From Isoetes taiwanensis (lineage: Eukaryota; Streptophyta; Lycopodiopsida; Isoetales; Isoetaceae), in contig JAJEKV010000864.1 of assembly GCA_021234155.1 (NCBI GenBank), positions 1 to 64,000 of the forward strand: a stretch of 64,000 bases of DNA, written 5' to 3'. Made by a program: the position numbers and the translations under genes. The notes under the pieces were generated by a model. That model was not told the DNA's origin. It did no database searches and was given only the letters and a program-made list of their open reading frames with translations. How positions within the stretch are numbered: the stretch's first letter is position 1; every line of letters starts with the position of its first letter. Shown here piece by piece: positions 31,520 to 42,936 of the stretch.

Positions 31520-31831
31520 ATGATTAATAAGCCAGGAGGAGCCGGCTCTTCCTCCTGTATTCTTCAAGTATTAAGGTCTTTGAGCGCTTTCTCCTCCTCA
31601 AATGTTAAGATTTCGGAGGCCAGAGTTGTTCTACAGTTGGGTTTGGAGATTTAGCGAGGTCTTCTGTTTCAAATTGACCGCCTTAGTCAGGTAGTTTTGT
31701 TTCTCAATAGGGAAAAGTATAACCCTTATATTTTTTTCTCACATAGTTCCGATGCAGCAAGGAGAGCAACCGTCATGGTCTGAGGTGGGAGTTCGATGAG
31801 ACAGCTTCTGCGGATGACGATTTTTATTTAG
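31520..31831 (+). pseudogene. Two exon-like fragments inside the second Helitron
   Basis: Piece one runs from ATG at 31520: MINKPGGAGSSSCILQVLRS, then FSSSNVKISEARVVLQLGLE. One in-frame TAG follows at 31652, then RGLLFQIDRLSQ up to a donor-like CAG|GTAGTT at 31690. Piece two follows a possible acceptor (GATGCAGCAAG) at about 31762: ESNRHGLRWEFDETASADDD FYL, ending at AG|GTAGAA (31831). Phases are compatible (0 into 0). It resembles a gene fragment with one intron of about 70 bp, as found when Helitrons capture host genes. The TAG makes the present copy a pseudogene. Family not recognised. Confidence 0.4.
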
Positions 31832-31839
31832 GTAGAAAC

Positions 31840-33720
31840 CTAATACCTCTATTTCCTTCGTTGTTATGATTCTGAATGCATTTCATCCGATCAAATTTTC
31901 CAGAAGGCTTCGACCCTCTTTGATATCATTGCATCTTCAAGAATCTATTACATCTGGAGGCTGATTCCATGTTTAGTATATCATCTGTTTTATTTAGAAG
32001 CATTTATTAGAGTATTCAGAATCTCTACACTAGATATGCCATTGCTTCCAAGTTTTGCTGTACAAATTTACTGGAATCTACTTTGACTTCCTTGAAATTT
32101 ACTTTTGTTATACAAGTTGACGCGAATCTACCTTGCATTCTTTAAAACTTATGAGTATTTCATTGGTCTGCTTTTCAGGTCCTTTTTTGACATTCAATTC
32201 TGCTACTCATGCATGTTTTTTATCTGCAACAGGTCATTCTTTTCCCCTTTCAATGCACTCCAGGATTTATGGCTTGAATAAGAAGACGAGTATTTGAAAC
32301 TCTTGCTCACCAGGTTCTGTAGTATGTTCTGAATGCCATGTTCCATGTTGGCGAACTATGATCTACCATTTGAGGTTAGGACGCCATTAATCAGGTCATT
32401 TATCTTTCAAGAATGACGAGCTGGGCTTGCAGGTAAGCTGAGGTTTTGTAATTTGTTCAAAGAGCTTTGCAGCTTCTTTGATGAATCTATGACATATCGA
32501 AGCTGCATGGCTAAAGCATATTCTGGCGCTTCTTTTTACTCAGCGAGCAAATCCGACCGGAGGAATAAACAAGCTTGAGCATTATGTTTTTAAGATCCGA
32601 CCATCTATTCTTAATACAAAATACTTAAAGGGATGTTACCCAGGTAGCAAGGCTGTTGTATAAACTTTCAAGGGAGGATGGCTCTCCCATTCAATCTGAA
32701 GGAGTTACCTTGGAGAGCAGATAACTATTTCGACTTTAAGATGTGTGAAATGCTTAGGGTATGGATCTATGAGTTCTAGGGAAGAAGAGCATGCAGCAAG
32801 CTGGTAGTTGGCTTTATAAGAAGTATACACACAGCCATACAAGTAGTATACAGGAAGTATCTCTAGCACTTCAAGCTGTTTCATTTCACAAGGCCCCCAA
32901 AAAATAACTTTTATCAATTTTTTGTAGCAATATTTACATTAAACCACTACAATAAAATAGTATTACTTTGTGGGTTAATATGTTGAATAACTACGATTGA
33001 CTATATAGTGTGGTTTCTACTTGTGATTTATTGTTCTAGTTTTTTTACTATAGTTTACGATTACATATTGATACTATGGTTATAATTACTGCTTTATTAG
33101 CAATGCCTTAGTAATGTGCAATACGAACCAATGTTGTTCTACACAATATGTTGTATCGAGAAATATAGGCTAACGATTAATAGTTTTTTCATAAAAATAG
33201 TGAATGTTTGCATCTTTATATATTTGATATATTTAGGACAAATCAATGACGTTTTACAATGCAATTTGGTACTACTTTAGTAAATGTAATAAGGCACACC
33301 CAGCATAAAAACTATTGTTTTTTTTAAGACAACAATTGTTAGTAAGGTTTTATATTCAATTGCTAATGTTTTTATTGCATGATTGATATTGGTTTTTCAA
33401 GAAGTTGAAACGTTTATATTATAAAAATAAATGTTATTTTAGAACAGAAACTGCTATTGTTTTATACCACAAACTAATAAATATTTAACTTGATATTCAA
33501 AGTGAAAATAACGATAATCTCTAGGAAAATTTTCCACTAAAACACCAATTTGTATAATAAGAAACACAAATGGGATTTATAAAGTAAAATTGATACAATA
33601 CATATATAAAGCGCCCAAGGATTTTGAACCCTGGTATTTCCAATTGACACATCCCTATACAAATTAAAAACATCACTATCATTACTAAAACATAGAATTA
33701 TTTGATCCCCAAGCCATTAA
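31840..33720. other. Non-coding, increasingly AT-rich stretch
   Basis: From about 32930 to 33600 it is very AT-rich, with scattered AACCACTA, TAGTGTGGTT and ACTATGGTT words. This resembles in style the stretch at 50390-50790. No ORF is supported. Confidence 0.5.
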
Positions 33721-33723
33721 TAT

Positions 33724-35007
33724 GGGGTTCAAGGGGGATTTGATATGGATGTAAAAATAACAATTCCTGAAACCATAGACCATATATCCCTAAAACAATT
33801 GAATGGGTTGTTATAAGAAAAAACATAGATTCAAGATAAAAAATAATCACATTATTTCACTTGATACATTGGTTAAAGTAGTCTTATTAGGATATTGAAT
33901 TATTTTGGTAGAGGTTCAAGCCCCCCGTATATTCATATTCTAAAAACATAGGCAAAGTCGTATAGAGGTTCGATGTTCCCTCAAAACCTTAGGCGAAATC
34001 CTCATTCATATTTCAAAATCATAGGCACCTCCAATCATAAATGACTATAAGCGAAACGATAAGTTCCAAGAGACCCCAACATACGATCTGGGTCGTAGGA
34101 TCGACGAATCCGACGACTGTGATAGTCCAGGTGCACCTCGTTTAAAATATGTAGCAAAATAACAAGGGGTTCAAGGGGGATTTGATATGGATGTAAACAT
34201 TACAATTCCTGAAACCATAGACCATATACCCCTAAAACAATCGAATGGGTTGTTATAAAAGAAAACATAGATTCAAGATAAAAAATAATCACATTAGTTT
34301 ACTTGATATATTGGTTAAAGTAGTCTTATTAGGATATTGAGTTATTTTAGTAGAGGTTCAAGCCCCCGTATTTCATATTCTAAAATCTTAGGCAAAGTCA
34401 TATAGAGGTTCGATATTCCCTCAAAACCTTAGGCGAAATCCTCATTCATATTTCAAAATCATAGGCGCCTCCAATTATAAATGACTATAAGCAGAACGAG
34501 AGGTTCCAAGAGACCCCAACATACGATCTGGGTCGTAGGATCGATGAATCCAACGACTATGGTAGTCGGGGTGCACCTCGTTTAGAATATGTAGCAAAAT
34601 AATAGGGGGTTGAAGGGGGATTTGATATGGATCTAAAAATAACAATTCCTAAAACAATAGAATGGGTTGTTATAAAAGAAAACACATAGATTCAAGATAA
34701 AAAATAATCGCATTAGCTCACTTGATACATTGGTTAAAGTAGTCTTATTAGGATATTGAGTTATTTTGGTAGAGGTTCAAGCCCCCGTATATTCATATTC
34801 TAAAATCTTAGGCAAAGTCGTATAGAGGTTCGATGTTCTCTCAAAACCTTAGGCGAAATCCTCATTCATATTTCAAAATCATAGACGCCTCCCATTATAA
34901 ATGAGTATAAGCGAAACGATAGGTTCCAAGAGACCCCAACATACGATCTGGGTCGTAGGATCGACGAATCCGACAAATGTGGTAGTCCAGGGTGCACCTC
35001 GTTTAGA
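33724..35007. repeat. ~440-bp satellite-like tandem array, three units
   Basis: Units start GGGGTTCAAGGGGGATTTGA at 33724 and 34166 and GGGGTTGAAGGGGGATTTGA at 34606. Each ends at GTGCACCTCGTTTARA. All share blocks such as AGAGGTTCAAGCCCC, CTTAGGCGAAATCCTCATTC and ACGATCTGGGTCGTAGGATC. The third unit lacks a block of about 25 bp after AACAATTCCT. Units differ by scattered substitutions. ACGATCTGGGTCGT is itself a near-palindrome. No coding frame persists across the units. Confidence 0.96.
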
Positions 35008-35606
35008 TAAAAAAACAATGTTTCCATGAAAGCCTATCGCTAAACCTAAGCGAGCCCATATGCAAAAGAAGCAACACTAAATCCATGAACAGACATAGAT
35101 AAATTTCTCAATTAAACCATACGTTCTGTTTTTCTTCCTAACCCCTTCATTTCTTTTTCATGCTTTACTCCAACTACTAGAACCGCTTTCTTTTCTATTT
35201 CTGTGAAAATATGGAATAAACGCCTTCACTAGCGGCCGAAACCTTGCAGATGCTTAGGAAAAGGGACAACAACAAGGTTTTAGGGCAACCAACAAACACA
35301 AGGAAAATGATATATTACTGGATTTGGTTTGAGTTTTTGATCCAGGCATTGGCAATGGGCAGAGATATAGAAGCAAAGCAAATAGCAACTAACAAAGATG
35401 AGCTTAGCTTCTGTTTAACTTATAAATTATTATGTTACATACAATAACAATTCAAAGAAAATTCCATATCATAGAAAATCAGCCCCTTTATTTATCTCGA
35501 GTGCAACAAGTAATTCTGTGCACTTCTTATTTTGCTAGATAATCAAATAAGAATAAAAATAAATAGCTTTGTTTTACCTCTGCACTTGCACTTTAGTTTG
35601 CAGACA
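35008..35606. other. Non-coding or 3' flank of the split minus-strand gene
   Basis: No clear ORF. If the exon model at 48.1 and 35.6 kb is right, this would be its 3' untranslated region on the minus strand. Confidence 0.3.
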
Positions 35607-35631
35607 TTAGCAAACCTTCTTCTTCTTTAAC
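35607..35631 (-). CDS. Possible terminal exon of the gene split by the LINE
   Basis: On the minus strand an acceptor-like ACTTCTCAG precedes GTTAAAGAAGAAGAAGG and TTTGCTAA. Joined to the phase-2 donor at 47955 it would encode a short basic tail (LKKKKVC) and a stop. It is too short to trust alone. It is listed because it lies 15 bp outside the LINE target duplication and agrees in phase with the exon across the insertion. Confidence 0.2.
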
Positions 35632-35645
35632 CTGAGAAGTGATGC

Positions 35646-35665
35646 TCAACAGCGTACCACTTTAT
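35646..35665. repeat. 20-bp LINE target site duplication, left copy
   Basis: TCAACAGCGTACCACTTTAT, repeated exactly at 47678-47697. A long perfect duplication next to an A-tail (T-rich on the plus strand) is the mark of target-primed reverse transcription. Confidence 0.96.
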
Positions 35666-37855
35666 TTTATTTTTTTTATTTTTTTTTGAGGGATAAAAAA
35701 GGATTTTATTTACTTAGAGAGAATGATACAAAGCCACATGGCAGAGGTGCACCCATCCACGAATATGAGATGGGGGTAGCTACGTAGCTCCAGCTTGTAC
35801 TATTCTCTTTCCCGACCTAGACCAGATTAAAATAGGTGCCCCATATTTCTTCCTTTACCTCTTCTTCACATTTAAAAATTAGCCTAAATTTTTTAAGTCT
35901 TTCAAGTACTAGGTGAAGTAGCTGAGTTGATGATATGAATACCTCCTGATTCTCAGCGAAGACTCGGGCATTCCTCCTTTTCCATATTGACCAGATCGTT
36001 CAGGCCCTGGCTATGTGAAAAGAAATCTTCTTCTTGGGACACCATTCTGGAGGGAGAATTCCTAGCAGCAATTCTTTGGTTCCTAAGGGGTATTCGAACC
36101 TATCCAGACTCCATGCCCATACTTCATGCAGCATCCCACATTCCACCAGACAATGTTCTATGGATTCTTCTTCCTCTTCACACATAGGGCAAAGCGGGCT
36201 CACGTTATTGTCTCATTTGGAGACTAGATGATTGACCCTTGGGACCCTGTGGATCACTTGCCAAAGAAAGGCGTTGATTCGTGGAGGGAGGAATTTCAGC
36301 CAAGCGTTTCTCCAGATGTTTTTAAGGATGTCCTCCGTGATCACTAGCTCCCACTTGGGAGATACTGGAAGAAATTCCTTAGCCTTCAAACAACTGTAGC
36401 ATGACTTCACAAACATGTTTGGCTGTATCGAAGGATGTACGACCCATGGACTTTGATCTCCTCTATTTATTGTGTTTGGGAGTACGGAAGCCACGCATTC
36501 CCAAATTATCTTGTCTGTCTCCTTTAAACCAAAACAGGCTTGAAATGCTTCCCAACTGGCCAGGTGCTCTCCCATATACCACTGAGCACAAGAATGTATA
36601 CCACAGTTTTTCCATCTCTTCACAATCCTCGCGTCAGCCACTATACCTAATGGGCCTTGTTTATTGTGCAATTCCACTGGTACCCACCATGGAGGGGAGG
36701 TCCCTGCTTTAAATTTGCTGATATCAAGCGTGAATAGTTTCTTTATGGCATTCCAAGCCGAAATAAGACCCTTCAGGAAGGGGGAGGCTTCTTTACATGG
36801 CTTGAGATAAAAAAACGAGAGACCATGGAAGCGGGACCTTGACGGAGAGCTTACTATGCTTACAAGAATATAATAGAGCTTGGTTGATGAGGTGCAAACC
36901 TGGAGACTTCACCTTTTCCTGAAGAATCATCCATATGAATTTGGCTATTAATACTTTGCTCTGTAAGACTATGTCAAACATACCAATTCCCCCTTCTGTT
37001 TTGTCCCTCTTGCACTTCCACCAAGCAATTTTGATCGTTGCACCTTCTTCATTACCTCCCCAGACGAAGTTTCGAATCAGCCCTTCTAACTCCTGCACCT
37101 TCTCCCTCGGAGCAAGTAGAATTGATGATATGTATACATAAGTATTACTTAGCACATGTTTTGCCACAGTAATCCTCCCACGCAAGGGATAACTTTGCTA
37201 CCTTCCACCAATTGAGGTGTTTATGTAGGCCTAGTAGCATTTCATCCCATATTAGATTGCACTAGTGATGTTAATGCCCTTTGGGATTCCTAACAAGTCG
37301 GAGTGTTCACCCTCAGGGATAATTTTCCATGGTAAGCTTTTCCAAACATATGGGATGCCTATTCTCCAAAGGCCCTTTGACTGAGCATTTTTTCCAATTT
37401 ATGAGGCAACCTGAAGCTATTGAGAAGGTGGCCGTAGTTGTCTGCACATGACATATTCTTTCCTCCTCGCCTCGATAAACGAGAAATGAGTCGATGCGCA
37501 TCTGGTTCTGATTTGTTGAGAACCGAGTCCCATTTCTAGTCCCCGAAGGTGAGACCGTCTGCGGATGCTTGCAAGAATAAGCGTGAGAGAGCTTATCTTT
37601 GCTATATTGAAGAGGAAGGGCCAGGGACAACCTTGCACGATGCCCCTCTTAATCTCAAATATAGGAGATGATTCACCTTGAAATAAAACTGAGGCTCGAG
37701 CTGATCTCAATAGTTTCATTACCCCTTCTGTAAAACTATTCCCACAACCCAGCTTGAGCATCATTTTATGCAGAAAATTCCATCTAATGCTGTCATATGC
37801 CTTGGTGAAATCTAGCTTTAGATAGGCTACTTTTTGTCCTATTTTTCTGGCCCAG

Positions 37856-37860
37856 TGCAA
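37856..37860. repeat. Copia target site duplication, left copy (TGCAA)
   Basis: TGCAA precedes the left LTR and recurs at 43681-43685 after the right LTR. Five bases is the usual copia duplication. It lies in the LINE RT gene. Confidence 0.95.
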
Positions 37861-38619
37861 TGATGATTTTTTATTATACTTCAAGCCTTAACTTTTAAGA
37901 AGATTGTCACAACAAATTCAAAGTCTATAGCCACCTTAGGAATTCACCATTTAACTTCAAGTTATTCTAAGGTCATTAAACACAATAACTTTCAATGGTC
38001 ATTAAACCAAATAGTCAATAAACCATTGAATATAATTCGAACCAGCACTGTAGCAACGGGATTGACTTAGATACTGTAGCTTCTCTGACCGGATCCTGAT
38101 TTCAACCTATTCATTCAATTTCGGCATCGTTCCCCCTGTGTATATCCTTGATCAGCTTTTCATGATGATATATATGCAACCTCCTAATTCTAGCAATTGC
38201 AAGGGGAGCCAAGATGTGGTCACTCATCCCCTTGTATTATAGTCACCCTGCTGCGGCTTTCCAATCTAGGTTCGTCCACTTGTCAATTGTGCATCTCCTT
38301 TATCTAGAAAGTTTATCAGCTTGCCTAAAAATTCGGAGTAGATAGGCTTGCTGACCTTAAATTTTGACCCCTCATTGACTTTGACTTATTTGACCAGTCA
38401 ACCCAAAACCCTAAGTGGCGGGCAGGGGGTATCTGACGTTTTCTAGTGAGCGTAGCAATGCCCGGGTAGTACTAGCCCGCCGCCCTAATTTTCCAAGCAT
38501 TGAGTTATAACTTAGAAGTTGATCTACTGCCACTGCTTCTCATAGATCAGTACTGCATGACTTTGCAAACCTTAACTAATACAATTCTGCTAATATCACA
38601 TGACAACTGCATTTTAACA
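37861..38619 (-). repeat. 3' LTR of the copia element
   Basis: 759 bp and nearly identical to 42937-43680. Starts TGATGATTTTTTATTATAC and ends CATTTTAACA on the plus strand. It retains an 11-bp block (near 38530) that is missing from the other LTR. Confidence 0.95.
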
Positions 38620-38631
38620 TTCCCCCTTCAT
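38620..38631 (-). promoter_or_regulatory. Polypurine tract of the copia element
   Basis: Directly inside the 3' LTR, the coding strand reads TGAAGGGGGAA before TGTTAAAATG. This is the primer site for plus-strand DNA synthesis. Confidence 0.9.
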
Positions 38632-38806
38632 GTGATATTTACTGCACTGCAACAATGCCCTTGTTTGCTGAAATCTTGAAACTGGCAGGGCCTTTGTAAG
38701 AATATCTGCCATTTGATCTACTGTGCTGACATACGTTAAATGTACTTGATCTTTCTTCGCCATGTCTCTAATAAAATGTACTTCTAATTCAATATGTTTT
38801 GATCTT

Positions 38807-41800
38807 TCATGTAAAATTGGGTTTTTTTGTCATGGCAATGCAGCTGGTATTGTCACAATATATAACTGTTGGTCCTGTTTGTGTAAAACCTAACTCTTTC
38901 ATAAGTCTTCTTTCCCAAACTAACTCCTTTGTCAACAATGATGCTGAGTTGTATTCAGCTTCAGCACTAGAAAGTGCAATGCTAGATTTCTTTTTGCATT
39001 TCCATGCAACTGGAGCTCCACCTAACAATACAACATATCCTGAAGTGGATTTTCGTTTGTCCAAGTCTCCTGCCCAGTCAGCATCACAATAGGCTTGCAA
39101 TTGCAAGTTAGTATCATTGAATAATATGCCAAATTGTACTGTACCTTTCAAATACTTCAAAATCCTTTTGGCTGCATTCCAGTGTGCTTTCCCAGGGTTG
39201 TTATTGTATCTACTAAGTATATTGACTGAAAATGCAATATCAGGTCGAGTACAGTTGGCTACATATGATAGACATCCAATCAAACTTCTATAGGGTACCC
39301 TTTCCATTTGTATACTTTCCTTTTCAGTTCTTCGACATATTTCACTAGATATTTTATGACCAGATACCATGGGAGTGGCTGCCACATTGCAATTTTCCAT
39401 ATAAAATCTCTTCAACATATTTTGGATGTGACCTTGCTGACTTAAGACAAGTATTTTCTGATCCCTGTTTCTGTATACATCAATCCCAAGAAATTTTTTT
39501 AACTCACCAAGGTCAGTCATCTGGAATCTTTTCTTTAGAATTTCCTTACAATGGTTTAATACTCTATTGCTTTTAGCCACCATAATATTGTCATCAACAT
39601 ACAATGCAATGATACACCATTCATCTCCCAAATTAAATCTATATAGATTCCCATCACCATTAAGTTTTTTGAAACCTTGTTCTAACAAATATCCATCCAT
39701 GCATTTGTACCATTCTCATAGGAGATTGTTTGAGACCATACACTGCTCTATTTAGTTTCCAAACTTTCCCTTTTTCTTTATCAAAGCCAGCTGCAGGTTT
39801 CAGATAAATTTCTTCTTCCAATCTGGCATTTAAAAATGCTGTGCTCACATCCATGTGATGTATTTCAAAACTACATGCATTAGCAATGGCCAGAAGCATC
39901 CTTAAACTGTTTATCTTGACTAAAGGTGAAAAAGTTTCATCAAAGTCTTCACCCTTTTTCTGTGTAAACCCTTGTGCAACAAGCTTGGCTTTAAATTTCT
40001 TTGTTTTTCCATCTACTCCAGGTTTTATTCGATATATCCATTTATTTCCAACTATATTTTTGTTCAAGGTCATATCTACTACAGTGTAAATACCTGTTCT
40101 TTTAAAAGCCTTCATTTCTTCTTCCATTGCATGTCTCCAGTGTTTTGCATTAATGTCACTTATGGCTTCATTATAACTTTGAGGTACTTTATCAGATTCA
40201 AGCACTAGTATGTCAAATATTGTATGAATCTCACCTTCAATTGGCTTAAATCTTTTGCTTTTTCCCACCTCAGTTATGCCATGCAGTTCCACATCATGTT
40301 TAGCTTCATCTGCTAATATTTGAGCTTCTGTCCTTTTTGCTTTCCTTTTGGGTTTGTCTGGCTTAGTAACTTCTTCCTCTTCCATTTCAATGCTTTGATT
40401 CATCCTAGGTTCAATTTCTGGCTCTGGGACTATTTCAGACTCATTATCAGAGTCATATCCATTTGATCTTTAATTCTCTCCTTCTCATTTAGATTTTGTT
40501 TTATTTCTATCAACTCTTCTTCTTTTTTGCATTCACACATATCTTCTGAATTTATCTTAGGAATCTTCCTATAGAATTCTTTCTCATTGAAAACAACATC
40601 TCTACTAATTATGATTTTCCTTCTTGCAGGATCATATAATCTGAATGCCTTAGAATTTGAGTCATACCCTACAAGATATGCTATGTAGGCTCTATCATCC
40701 AATTTTTTTCTTAATTCTTCTGGGACATGCACAAAACATAAACACCCATAAGCCTTTAAATTTTCATAGGTTGGATACTTTCGTCCACAAACATATCTGG
40801 TATGGCTCCTTTTATGCTTGAAGATGGCGTGATTTTGTACATACATTGTTGTTTTAATAGCTTCATCGGAGAAAATTTGGAAGCCACGAATATTTTAGCA
40901 TGGATCTTCAAACATCAAAGCAATGTCCTGTTTCTTTCTTTTACGCAACCATTTTGTTGTGGTGAATACCTACATGTTAGTTGTCTCTTAATTCCTCTAT
41001 TTGCACAAAAAGCTTTGAACTCATCGACACATATTCACCTCCCTATCGGACCTTATACATTTTATCTTCCTCCACGTTTCCAACTCGACCAAAGAACAAA
41101 CAATTTTAAGGCATCATATGCTTGATCCTTTGATTTCAATAAATAGCATTTAGTTCTTACGCTAAAATCATCTATGAAGCTCATAAAATATTTACGTCCT
41201 CAAGCTTGTAATATTTATTGGACCACATAAATCTGTGTGTATTAAGTCCAAAATGCCCTTTGCTCTTTTATTTGACTTTTTGAATGGTAGTCTTGATTGC
41301 TTCCCTAATTGACAACCACACACATATAAATTTTCCTTCTTTGGTTTAGCGAGAGATCAGCCCCCTTCTTTCCAAGTGCTTCTATAATGGTAGAATTTGT
41401 ATGGCAAAAGTCGTTATCGAGAGTTTCAGATCACGGATATTCAACAAGATTTATTTCATGAAGATGCTCAATATCAAGTCCAAATAGATTCCCAACACGT
41501 TTTCCAATAAACTTCAATTCACCATTAAAAAACACTTTACATTGAAGTTGCTCAAACAACACTTTGTATCCCAAATCTACTAGTTGGCAAACAAATATAA
41601 GATTTCTCACTAGGCTAGGCACACACAAAACTTCTCTCAATTTGACAATTTTGCCATTCAAATCAAAAGCGGTTCTAAAACTCGAATCTTCTATTTCCTT
41701 GATGCCTCCATCTCCAAGTTGGACATGTCCTTCTTTCTTCGCGGTCTTTAAGCATATGCGAGATCACACATCACACTTTTCTCGCTCCTGAATCTATTAC

Positions 41801-41845
41801 AACAAACTTGTTATTATCCTTTCTTGAAGGCAAGGAGATATTACA
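38807..41845 (-). pseudogene. Copia pol: protease, integrase, reverse transcriptase, RNase H
   Basis: Protease: FVVIDSGA near 41800 (active-site Asp-Ser-Gly), then LREVLCVPSLVRNLI. Integrase: broken core with SFIDDFSVRTKCYLLKSKDQ near 41130-41190 and SPQQNGCVKERNRTL near 40950, then an intact C-terminal frame 40430-40846 with AYGCLCFVHVPEELRKKLDD. RT: 39660-40403, continuing in another frame to 38807, with KWIYRIKPG, FSPLVKINSLRMLLAIANAC, LYVDDNIMVAKSN and RFQMTDLGELKKFLGIDVY. RNase H: DADWAGDLDKRKSTSGYVV, SSAEAEYNSA and VIYCDNTSCI, carrying the Asp-Glu-Asp set. Frame changes at about 39690 and 40420 and stops in integrase show inactivation. Confidence 0.94.
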
Positions 41846-41847
41846 AG

Positions 41848-42900
41848 TCAAATGTTTTTCTTACCTCCCGCGGTATCATCTTCCCGATTCACCTTCCTTT
41901 GCTGGCTTGTTTTTCTACTACATTGATGCTTGCACCACCTCACGAGCTTCCCTTCCTCTACCACCTCGCCACCTCTGTTCCCACCGGATCTTCCTCTTCC
42001 CCTTCCCTTTTTAGGACTTGGACAGTCTGAGGCAAAATGACCTTTGCCCTCACAATTAAAGCATCTAAATTCCTTCACACTACTATTTGGACACTCACTC
42101 TTTAAGTGACCATATTGATTACATGAATAGCAAGGTCCTAGTTTTTCCTTTTGAAATTTAACAAAACTTCCTTTTTTGGACTTGCCTGTATATAACACTT
42201 CAGTTGAATGTTCATCTTCCTCCTGACTCCCTTTAGTCTGCTCAAACTCTGTACGAATCATCCTGATAGCATGTTCTTTGGATGTAGCTACATTCCTGAG
42301 CAGAGTTGCCAGCTGATGATTATGAGACACAGACCTTGCTAATGCCAATATCTGGTATTGTTCATTCAATATATTCCCAGCTCCCTCCAGATCTGCAATA
42401 ACAGAATCAAATCTTTCTAGGAAGTCAGTTAAATTATCTTTTTCAAACAACTTCATCTTCCTTAGCTTCTTTTCCAACATATCTATTTGTGAAGAGCTTT
42501 TTTGTTCATAATGCTTTATGAGATAATCCCACATCTCCTTTGGCTTCATGCCTCGAAGCTTCAATTTTAAGACAGTTTCGACCTTACACATGATTATGGC
42601 TTGAGCTTTCATAATCTTTGCATCATCACCTGCAGTACTTGCAGGACTTCCCCCTTCACCAGTTGCACCTTCAGCGGCAGAGTCACCATCAGTTTTAGTG
42701 CTTGAGCTAGCAGCAGGACTTGATCCTCGTGAGCTAGATGCCCCTGCATTTACAGTATGTGTGGAGCTGCCCTCAAATAAATACCATATTTTCTCACATT
42801 CTAGCACAACTCTAATACCTTCCTTCCAGATTTGAAATCCTCCATCTCCTTTAAAAACTTCAATAGAATTCAATAGATTTGCCCCGAATCTGGTTGTCAT
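41848..42900 (-). CDS. Copia gag, 350 aa
   Basis: Open from MTTRFGANLLNSIEVFKGDG (42900) to a stop at 41848. The frame also extends 20 codons upstream through PBS and LTR text, so the Met at 42900 is the likely start. It has a UBN2-type gag core (IWYLFEG, MKPKEMWDYLIKHYEQKSSS, LTDFLERFDSVIADLEGAGN). Two CCHC zinc knuckles follow, CYSCNQYGHLKSEC and CFNCEGKGHFASDC, and then a Gly/Arg-rich tail (KKGRGRGRSGGNRGG). A Ser/Ala/Gly-rich linker near residues 70-110 is low complexity. Gag forms the virus-like particle and packages RNA. This frame is intact, though the last ~35 residues may be frame-shifted. Confidence 0.92.
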   Translation of the reverse strand: MTTRFGANLLNSIEVFKGDGGFQIWKEGIRVVLECEKIWYLFEGSSTHTVNAGASSSRGSSPAASSSTKTDGDSAAEGATGEGGSPASTAGDDAKIMKAQAIIMCKVETVLKLKLRGMKPKEMWDYLIKHYEQKSSSQIDMLEKKLRKMKLFEKDNLTDFLERFDSVIADLEGAGNILNEQYQILALARSVSHNHQLATLLRNVATSKEHAIRMIRTEFEQTKGSQEEDEHSTEVLYTGKSKKGSFVKFQKEKLGPCYSCNQYGHLKSECPNSSVKEFRCFNCEGKGHFASDCPSPKKGRGRGRSGGNRGGEVVEEGKLVRWCKHQCSRKTSQQRKVNREDDTAGGKKNI

Positions 42901-42923
42901 TATCACAGGGCAGGAACTAGTTA

Positions 42924-42935
42924 GCTCTGATACCA
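42924..42935 (-). promoter_or_regulatory. Primer-binding site, initiator tRNA-Met
   Basis: The coding strand reads TGGTATCAGAGC one base after the 5' LTR, matching the 3' end of plant initiator tRNA-Met, the standard plant copia primer. Confidence 0.96.
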
Positions 42936-42936
42936 A

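Noticed and set aside
33724-35007. CRISPR-like array
   Set aside because: Whole ~440-bp units repeat without spacers, in nuclear plant DNA. It is a tandem array.
36401-36712. Plus-strand ORF inside the LINE
   Set aside because: It is antisense to recognised LINE RT sequence and has no independent motif.
37417-37884. Start codon and first residues MKYNKKSSL of the frame at the LINE/copia junction as a gene start
   Set aside because: Those residues come from LTR sequence. The identical start appears on the gag frame at 42960. The real LINE frame comes from across the insertion.
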